From JANQRA01 sp035762545 (GTDB lineage: Bacteria > Actinomycetota > Acidimicrobiia > Spongiisociales > ZC4RG35): 64,000 nt of DNA. Position numbers and translations under genes: made by a program. Location of the stretch: assembly GCA_035762545.1 (NCBI GenBank), contig DASTOM010000014.1, positions 36,505 to 100,504 of the forward strand. The letters run 5' to 3'. Shown here piece after piece: positions 59,081 through 64,000 of this stretch (position 1 is the first letter of the stretch; each line of letters begins with the position of its first letter). The notes beneath the pieces were generated by a model. The model had not been told where the DNA came from, did no database searches, and worked only from the letters and a program-made list of their open reading frames with translations.

Positions 59081-59856
59081 ACAACCAGCAGGACGCGGTC
59101 TTCGCCGACGCCACCCAGGACGTGGGCGACGCCATCATCGAGTTGGAGTCCGTCGACAAGTTCTTCGGCTCCTTTCAAGCACTGAAAGACATCAACCTCA
59201 AAGTCGGTAAGCAGGAGGTAGTGGTGGTCTGCGGGCCGTCTGGCTCGGGTAAGTCGACGATGATCCGATGCATCAACCGGCTCGAGGAGCATGACAGCGG
59301 CCGGATCGTGGTCGACGGGATCGAGTTGAGCGAGGATGTGCGCAACATCCAGGAGATCCGTCGGGAGACCGGGATGGTCTTTCAACAGTTCAACCTGTTC
59401 CCGCATCTATCGGTCATCGACAACGTCACGCTTGCCCCCAGGCAGGTCCGTCACATGCCGAAGAAAGAGGCCGAGGATCTGGCGATGAAGCTCTTGGAGC
59501 GGGTTCGGATCCCCGAGCAGGCGAAGAAGTACCCCGGTCAGCTATCCGGTGGCCAACAGCAGCGGGTAGCGATCGCCAGGTCTCTTGCCATGAAACCCAA
59601 GGTGATGTTGTTCGACGAGCCCACGTCCGCCCTGGACCCCGAGATGATCAACGAGGTCCTGGACGTGATGAAAGACCTGGCCCGGGAGGGGATGACGATG
59701 ATGGTCGTCACCCACGAGATGGGGTTTGCCCGTGAGGTCGCCGACCGTGTCGTGTTCATGGCCGACGGCCAGATCGTCGAAGTCGGCACCCCCGAACACT
59801 TCTTCACCAACCCCCGAGAGGACCGCACAAAACTGTTCCTCTCCCAGATCCTGTAA
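59077..59856 (+). CDS. Amino-acid ABC transporter ATP-binding protein (AapP/GlnQ-like)
   Basis: A 259-residue ATPase. Motifs are Walker A GPSGSGKSTMIRCINRLEEHD near residue 52, VFQQFNLFPHLSVIDNVTLAP, signature LSGGQQQRVAIARSLAMKP, Walker B MLFDEPTSALDPEM, and switch His in MVVTHEMGFAREVADRVVFM. It overlaps the upstream permease by ATGA. It may also energise the divergent permease at 53556-54404, which has no ATPase of its own nearby. Confidence 0.95.
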   Translation: MNNQQDAVFADATQDVGDAIIELESVDKFFGSFQALKDINLKVGKQEVVVVCGPSGSGKSTMIRCINRLEEHDSGRIVVDGIELSEDVRNIQEIRRETGMVFQQFNLFPHLSVIDNVTLAPRQVRHMPKKEAEDLAMKLLERVRIPEQAKKYPGQLSGGQQQRVAIARSLAMKPKVMLFDEPTSALDPEMINEVLDVMKDLAREGMTMMVVTHEMGFAREVADRVVFMADGQIVEVGTPEHFFTNPREDRTKLFLSQIL

Positions 59857-59922
59857 GGACTGCGAACCCCGGGTTGCTGCCTGTCCTGCGGAGAGGTTGG
59901 AGTCACCGCAGGAGACTCCCTA

Positions 59923-59945
59923 GGTGTCGAATGCCATTCGACACC
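59923..59945 (+). terminator. Hairpin after the amino-acid transport operon
   Basis: GGTGTCGAAT (59923-59932) pairs with ATTCGACACC (59936-59945) around GCC. No T-run follows. Confidence 0.55.
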
Positions 59946-60020
59946 CGCCCGTGTATGGGTCAAATCCGCTCATCTTCGCTTTCTGGAGTAGGAATCGGCC
60001 CGGTTTACGCTGCGTAGCCG

Positions 60021-61109
60021 GTGTCGAAGTCATCCAAAGTCCTCGCCGTGCTCGGAGGAGTCGCCCTAACCGCCGCCCTCGTGATCAGCTTCGTCAGGGT
60101 GGGCACCGCCGAGGTCCCTGAGGAGACGATCCCCGTAGCCGACGGTTCGACCACCACGCAACCTCCGACCACGACTACGACCTCCTTCACTACCACCACC
60201 ACCCTCCCTCCCACGACCACGACAACGCTCCCGCCCAAGGAGACCCTGGTCATCCAGGGGACTGGAGATGTGAACCTCGACCCCATCTATACCCGTGCCC
60301 TGAGCGATAACGGTTACGACTACCCCTGGCGAGGTTTGAACGGTCTGTTCCTCGAGGATGATCTGACGGTCATCAATCTGGAATGCGCCCCGACTGACAT
60401 CGTCGCACCGGAGCCGAAGGAGTTTGTGTTCCGCTGCCCGACCGAGTCGTTGGCGTCCCTCGCACAGGCCGGGGTCGACGTGGCCAACCTCGGCAACAAC
60501 CACAGCGGCGATCACGGAAAGGACGGGCTGGTCGATGGTCGATCCAACCTCGTCGCCGCCGGAGTCGCCCCGGTCGGGGCCGGCAGGGACGCGAGCGAGG
60601 CTGGAGCGCCTGCGCTGTTCGAGATGAGTGGCTGGACCGTCGCCGTAGTCGGATTCGGCGGGATCGTGCCCAACCCAGCCTGGATTGCAGCTGAGGACCG
60701 CCCCGGCATGCGGGACGGCGACGACATCCCTTCCATGGTGGAGGCAGTGGCCGCCGCCGACGAGGTCGCCGACATCGTTGTAGTAGCGGTCCATTGGGGC
60801 GTGGAGCTGGACACCGAACCTCGACCCGAAGACATCGAACGGGCCGACGCCATGATCGAGGCGGGGGCAGATGTGATCTTCGGCCATCACGCCCACCGCC
60901 TGCAACCGTTCGAGATCAGGGAGGGAGCGGCGGTCTTCTGGGGTCTCGGAAATTTCGTCTGGCCCAATTACTCACCTACAGCTTCAACTACCGGCGTCGC
61001 CAGGGCCACAATTGGGCCGGACGGCGAGATACGGGCCTGCTTGATCCCAGCTTTTATCGAGCGATCCGGCCAACCTGTTGTCACTGGCGAGCCGAAATGC
61101 CTGCCATAG
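60021..61109 (+). CDS. CapA-family metallophosphatase-like protein, membrane anchored
   Basis: A 362-residue protein of the CapA/PgsA (poly-gamma-glutamate synthesis) family with a calcineurin-like fold. It has an N-terminal membrane helix (about 7-25) and a Thr/Pro-rich linker (about 43-72). The metal motifs are GTGDVNLDP, LECAPT, NLGNNHSGDHGKDGL, AVHWGVE and FGHHAHRLQPFE, ending with GLGNFVWPN. The start is GTG 60021, with TACGCT 9 bases upstream. No poly-glutamate synthase genes are nearby, so a wall or surface role is all that can be said. Confidence 0.9.
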   Translation: MSKSSKVLAVLGGVALTAALVISFVRVGTAEVPEETIPVADGSTTTQPPTTTTTSFTTTTTLPPTTTTTLPPKETLVIQGTGDVNLDPIYTRALSDNGYDYPWRGLNGLFLEDDLTVINLECAPTDIVAPEPKEFVFRCPTESLASLAQAGVDVANLGNNHSGDHGKDGLVDGRSNLVAAGVAPVGAGRDASEAGAPALFEMSGWTVAVVGFGGIVPNPAWIAAEDRPGMRDGDDIPSMVEAVAAADEVADIVVVAVHWGVELDTEPRPEDIERADAMIEAGADVIFGHHAHRLQPFEIREGAAVFWGLGNFVWPNYSPTASTTGVARATIGPDGEIRACLIPAFIERSGQPVVTGEPKCLP

Positions 61110-61122
61110 CCACTTAGGGAAA

Positions 61123-62727
61123 ATGCGAGATAGAACCGGACCGATCCTGTTGATGGTCGCCTTTGGGGCCATGCTCGGCTTCGTCGCGTTCCTTCTGGTC
61201 GGTCCCAGGGACGCCAGTGGCGACACCATCGCTGCCCCGGATGGCACACCCACGACGGTGCCCGGCGGCGACGGCGGCACCAACCCGACTGACGCCACCG
61301 GCTCGACGACCAACGGCGGGTCCACGCCATCGACCACGACCGGCCCCGGCGGGCAGACCCGCGATCCCGACACGGTCCCCGGCTGGACGGTAGGGCAGTC
61401 TTGGGGTGACACCGTCGGACTCACGATGTTTCGGGGCAACCCGACCCGTACCTACTACGGCACCGGGCCGGTTTCGGACAACCCTTCACAGCTTTGGAGT
61501 TACCCGTCGAACGGGATGTGCAGCCAGTCCACAAACCTCGGCGAGACAACCACCTGGTGCGGAATGGGCTGGACCGGCCAGCCCGCGGTGTGGGAGCGTC
61601 CGGACGGTGTAACCGAGATGATATTCGGCGCCTACGACCGCAACATCCACTTCGTCGACGCCGAGACCGGCGTTGATCTCCGGTCGCCGTTCACCACCGG
61701 CGACATCATCAAAGGCTCGGTGACCATCGACCCCGATGGCTTCCCCCTCCTCTACACGGGCTCACGCGACAACTATCTCCGAATCATTGCCCTCGATCGG
61801 GACGAACCGACCGAGCTGTGGTCCTTGCACGCCGAGGCTGTCGACGGGACCTGGAACGACGACTGGGACTCCAACCCGGTGATCATCGACGACATCATGT
61901 ATGAGGGCGGTGAGAACGGCTGGTTCTTCGCCTACGAGCTGAATCGTGGCTACGACGCCAACGGCAACGTCACGGTCGAACCCCGCAACCTCCTATCGAT
62001 GCCCAGCTACGACTCCCAGCTCCTCAGTGATGCCGGCCCCAACGTCTCGGTGGAGAACTCGGCGGTCGCATTCGACGACCGTGTCTACTTCAACAACTCG
62101 GTCGGTCGAGTCATCGGTCTCGATGTCTCCGACATCCGCAACGGGAACGCACCGATCGTCTTCGACTTCTACGCCGGGGGAGACGGGGACGCCTCGATGA
62201 TCGTGGACGAGGAGGGGATGCTCTACGTATCGACGAACGTGAAACCCGGGCAGGTCTCGTCGGGTTACCGCACGTCAGGAAACATCTCGCGGTCGATGGA
62301 ACTGGGCCAGTTGATCAAGCTCGACCCTTACGCCGACGGAGATCCTGTGATCTGGGGTGTCGACCTGGTCGAGGGCGCCACGGGCGACTCGGGGACCTGG
62401 GCGACCCCGGCGCTCCACGACGGATACCTCTACACCAACATCCACAACGGGTCGCTGGTGGTTGTCGATGCGACCAGCGGTGAGATCGTGTGGCGCGATG
62501 GGTCGGTCGGCTGGCACTCGTGGTCCTCGCCCGTGATCGTCGACGACACCCTGGTGGTCGCCACCTGTGCCGGAGACGTCCGCGGCTACGACCTGGCCAA
62601 CCCGGCAGGACCAGAGCGGACCTGGACCGTGTCACTGGGGGAGACCTGCCTCGAGGCGACACCCGCGGTCTGGAATGGGACCGTCTACATAGGGTCCCGT
62701 GACGGCTATCTCCGGGCTCTCCGTTAG
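61123..62727 (+). CDS. PQQ-like beta-propeller protein, membrane anchored
   Basis: A 534-residue extracytoplasmic protein. It has one N-terminal membrane helix (about 6-26), a Gly/Thr/Pro-rich linker (about 30-85), and a propeller of repeated blades. The blades show the pattern of W or I sheets with DG/GxxY turns (LWSYPSNG, NIHFVDAETGVDLRSP, LYTNIHNGSLVVVDATSGEIVWR, VYIGSRDGYLRALR). Two Cys pairs (about residues 131 and 141; about 488 and 508) could form disulfides. It lies 13 bases after the CapA-family gene. No enzymatic residues stand out, so a scaffold or binding role is likely. Confidence 0.85.
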   Translation: MRDRTGPILLMVAFGAMLGFVAFLLVGPRDASGDTIAAPDGTPTTVPGGDGGTNPTDATGSTTNGGSTPSTTTGPGGQTRDPDTVPGWTVGQSWGDTVGLTMFRGNPTRTYYGTGPVSDNPSQLWSYPSNGMCSQSTNLGETTTWCGMGWTGQPAVWERPDGVTEMIFGAYDRNIHFVDAETGVDLRSPFTTGDIIKGSVTIDPDGFPLLYTGSRDNYLRIIALDRDEPTELWSLHAEAVDGTWNDDWDSNPVIIDDIMYEGGENGWFFAYELNRGYDANGNVTVEPRNLLSMPSYDSQLLSDAGPNVSVENSAVAFDDRVYFNNSVGRVIGLDVSDIRNGNAPIVFDFYAGGDGDASMIVDEEGMLYVSTNVKPGQVSSGYRTSGNISRSMELGQLIKLDPYADGDPVIWGVDLVEGATGDSGTWATPALHDGYLYTNIHNGSLVVVDATSGEIVWRDGSVGWHSWSSPVIVDDTLVVATCAGDVRGYDLANPAGPERTWTVSLGETCLEATPAVWNGTVYIGSRDGYLRALR

Positions 62728-63252
62728 ATGAAGCTCGTTCTGGTCGCCGGGCTCATCCTGGTAACGGCGTGTGGAGGGGACTCCGGGGCGACCGTTTCGA
62801 CGGAGGAGACCATCGAGACCACCACCACAACCACTCCCCCGAGCACGACCACCACGGTGCCGCCTGTCGACTGCCCGCCGGCGCCTTACGAGCTCACGTT
62901 CATTCCAGCCGACATCGGAGCGGGCCAGTTGGACACCAATGCGCTGGAGCCGGACGTGTGGACTTCGCAACCAGGATCGAACACGACCTTCTACCCCCGC
63001 GCAGACGACACTCCAGGCATAGCGGTGGTCAGAGGGACCCTTCCGGCGGTCGACTGGCCGGCTGAGAAGGGCGAGACCAGCATCGACGGCACCAGGGCTG
63101 CGGTGGGGCCGCATCCCGATGGCACCTGGGTGGCCGGCTGGTACGAGGCGCCGGGGGAGCGATGCGACCTGTACACGATGGTGTTCTATCCGCCCTGGAA
63201 CCCGGCAGACGTCGAGGCAGTGCTCGAAGGGATGAACCGGGTCGGGGGCTGA
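62728..63252 (+). CDS. Lipoprotein of unknown function
   Basis: A 174-residue protein that I do not recognise. It has a short signal peptide with lipobox VTAC (Cys about 15) and a Thr/Pro linker (about 28-46). A small domain follows with Cys at about 50 and 143 (VDCPPAPYELTF..., RCDLYTMVFYPPW) that may form a disulfide. The ATG follows the propeller gene's stop without a gap, so the two are coupled. Together with CapA it forms a three-gene surface-protein unit. Confidence 0.82.
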   Translation: MKLVLVAGLILVTACGGDSGATVSTEETIETTTTTTPPSTTTTVPPVDCPPAPYELTFIPADIGAGQLDTNALEPDVWTSQPGSNTTFYPRADDTPGIAVVRGTLPAVDWPAEKGETSIDGTRAAVGPHPDGTWVAGWYEAPGERCDLYTMVFYPPWNPADVEAVLEGMNRVGG

Positions 63253-63258
63253 GCGAAC

Positions 63259-63293
63259 GTGCAGGGAGGTGCCGCGAAGGCACCTCCCTGCAC
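63259..63293. terminator. Bidirectional terminator hairpin
   Basis: A perfect 15-bp stem: GTGCAGGGAGGTGCC (63259-63273) pairs with GGCACCTCCCTGCAC (63279-63293) around GCGAA. It separates the convergent lipoprotein and SPFH genes. A T-rich stretch follows on the plus strand (63299-63306). Confidence 0.85.
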
Positions 63294-63309
63294 AGTCGGT
63301 TGTTTTGGC

Positions 63310-64000
63310 CTACCGGTTCTGCGGAGTTGTCCCTGCAGCGTTCTCCTGGCTCTCCCTGAACAACTCGCCGATGGCGGCGACTGATCCGAGTACACCTGAG
63401 GTGTCCAGCGGCAGGAAGATCTTCGTCGCCTGACCGTCGGCCACACCCTGGAGTGCCTCCAGATAGCGGATGGCGATCAGGTCGGGGGTCGGATCTCCGT
63501 TGTGGATCGCGGCGAACACCCGCTCGATGGCCTGGCCTTCACCTTCGGCCACGGTGAGCTTCTGGTACTTCTCGGCGTCGGCCACCTGCTTTATGGCCTC
63601 GGCCTGTCCGGTCGCCTCGAGGACCTGGGACTCCTTCACACCCTCGGCCTTGAGGATGGCGGCTCTCTTGAGACCCTCGGCCTCGGTGACGGCGGCGCGA
63701 CGATCCCGCTCTGCCTTCATCTGGCGGTGCATGGCGTCGGTCACGTCTACCGGGGGCTCGATCCGCTGGATCTCCACCCGGACCACGCGGACACCCCACT
63801 TGTCGGTGGCGTCGTCGAGGATCTGGCGGAGCTTGCCGTTGATCAGCTCACGGGAGGTGAGCGCGGAGTCGAGGTCGAGGTCACCGACGACGTTCCTCAG
63901 GTTCGTCTGGGCGAGCTTGGTCACGGCGAGTATGAAGTTCCCGACGTTGTACTGCAGCTTGACCGGATCGGTCGCCTCGTAGTAGATCACCGCGTCCACG
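63310..64000 (-). CDS. SPFH/Band 7 family membrane protein (N-terminus outside window)
   Basis: About 229 C-terminal residues of a stomatin/prohibitin-like protein of the QmcA/YbbK type. The frame stays open to the window edge, so the membrane anchor and start lie outside. Visible parts are VDAVIYYEATDPVKLQYNV, TNLRNVVGDLDLDSALTSR, WGVRVVRVEIQRIEPPVDV, the long charged helix MKAERDRRAAVTEAEGLKRAAILKAEG (about 95-121) and a C-terminal GVADGQATKIFLPLD. Family members form ring-shaped membrane microdomain scaffolds, often next to NfeD genes. The NfeD-like gene here is 38 kb away. Confidence 0.9.
   Translation of the reverse strand, partial: VDAVIYYEATDPVKLQYNVGNFILAVTKLAQTNLRNVVGDLDLDSALTSRELINGKLRQILDDATDKWGVRVVRVEIQRIEPPVDVTDAMHRQMKAERDRRAAVTEAEGLKRAAILKAEGVKESQVLEATGQAEAIKQVADAEKYQKLTVAEGEGQAIERVFAAIHNGDPTPDLIAIRYLEALQGVADGQATKIFLPLDTSGVLGSVAAIGELFRESQENAAGTTPQNR

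Overview
The window is high-GC bacterial chromosome from the Actinomycetota. Two WhiB-type Fe-S regulators, a PadR regulator, GTG and TTG starts, and many ATGA, GTGA or TTGA gene overlaps support this. The gene mix (Thr-rich lipoprotein linkers, CapA, TRAP and AapJQMP transporters, SelAB) makes me lean to an Acidimicrobiia-like lineage, but that is inference. I see no prophage, insertion sequence, CRISPR array or rRNA. There is one tRNA, tRNA-Pro(CGG).

Layout: 1-559, the 3' end of recR. 652-3835, a TRAP transporter whose binding protein faces its two membrane subunits. 4016-6859, central and acyl-CoA metabolism (glpX, thiolase, methylmalonyl-CoA epimerase, a small carboxylase-epsilon-like protein). 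6847-10050, murJ, a PHP phosphoesterase and a membrane-anchored cyclophilin. 10140-12124, a short aspartokinase with asd. 12125-15636, a small unknown protein, the tRNA, a cupin and an unusual three-gene cassette (repeat peptide, JmjC oxygenase, sucrase/ferredoxin-like protein). 15788-17849, an ArgD-type aminotransferase and a LigB-type dioxygenase. 17892-21067, padR diverging from modABC. 21075-24081, a Fur-family gene diverging from the nickel/cobalt ECF genes cbiMQO. 24215-26258, a receiver protein, an NfeD-like protein and a WhiB. 26284-29354, selAB. 29394-31956, Nudix, metallo-hydrolase and M23 peptidase genes. A 466-base intergenic stretch with hairpins and a tandem repeat follows. 32423-37521, RDD, Mrp, HesB, RidA, ALDH7, methyltransferase and DUF3291 genes. 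37526-41748, metB-type, a GlnR-like regulator overlapping glnA, whiB and tetR. 41772-51611, a phosphate supercluster (ppk, pstSCAB, phoU, two-component pair). 51643-53499, dxs. 53556-59856, two divergent amino-acid ABC systems. 60021-63252, CapA, a beta-propeller and a lipoprotein. 63310-64000, a partial SPFH gene.

The most novel-looking locus is 13347-15636. A 68-residue acidic peptide with a RiPP-leader-like N-terminus and four VDSTD repeats precedes a JmjC/cupin oxygenase and a thioredoxin-like [2Fe-2S] protein in one tightly packed unit. A peptide hydroxylation system is a reasonable but unproven reading. Other points worth checking are an apparent ACG start in the TRAP small subunit, an aspartokinase lacking one ACT domain, a Nur-type operator before the nickel genes, a large extracytoplasmic insertion in PstA, and many genes that look leaderless (TANNNT six or seven bases before the start codon).
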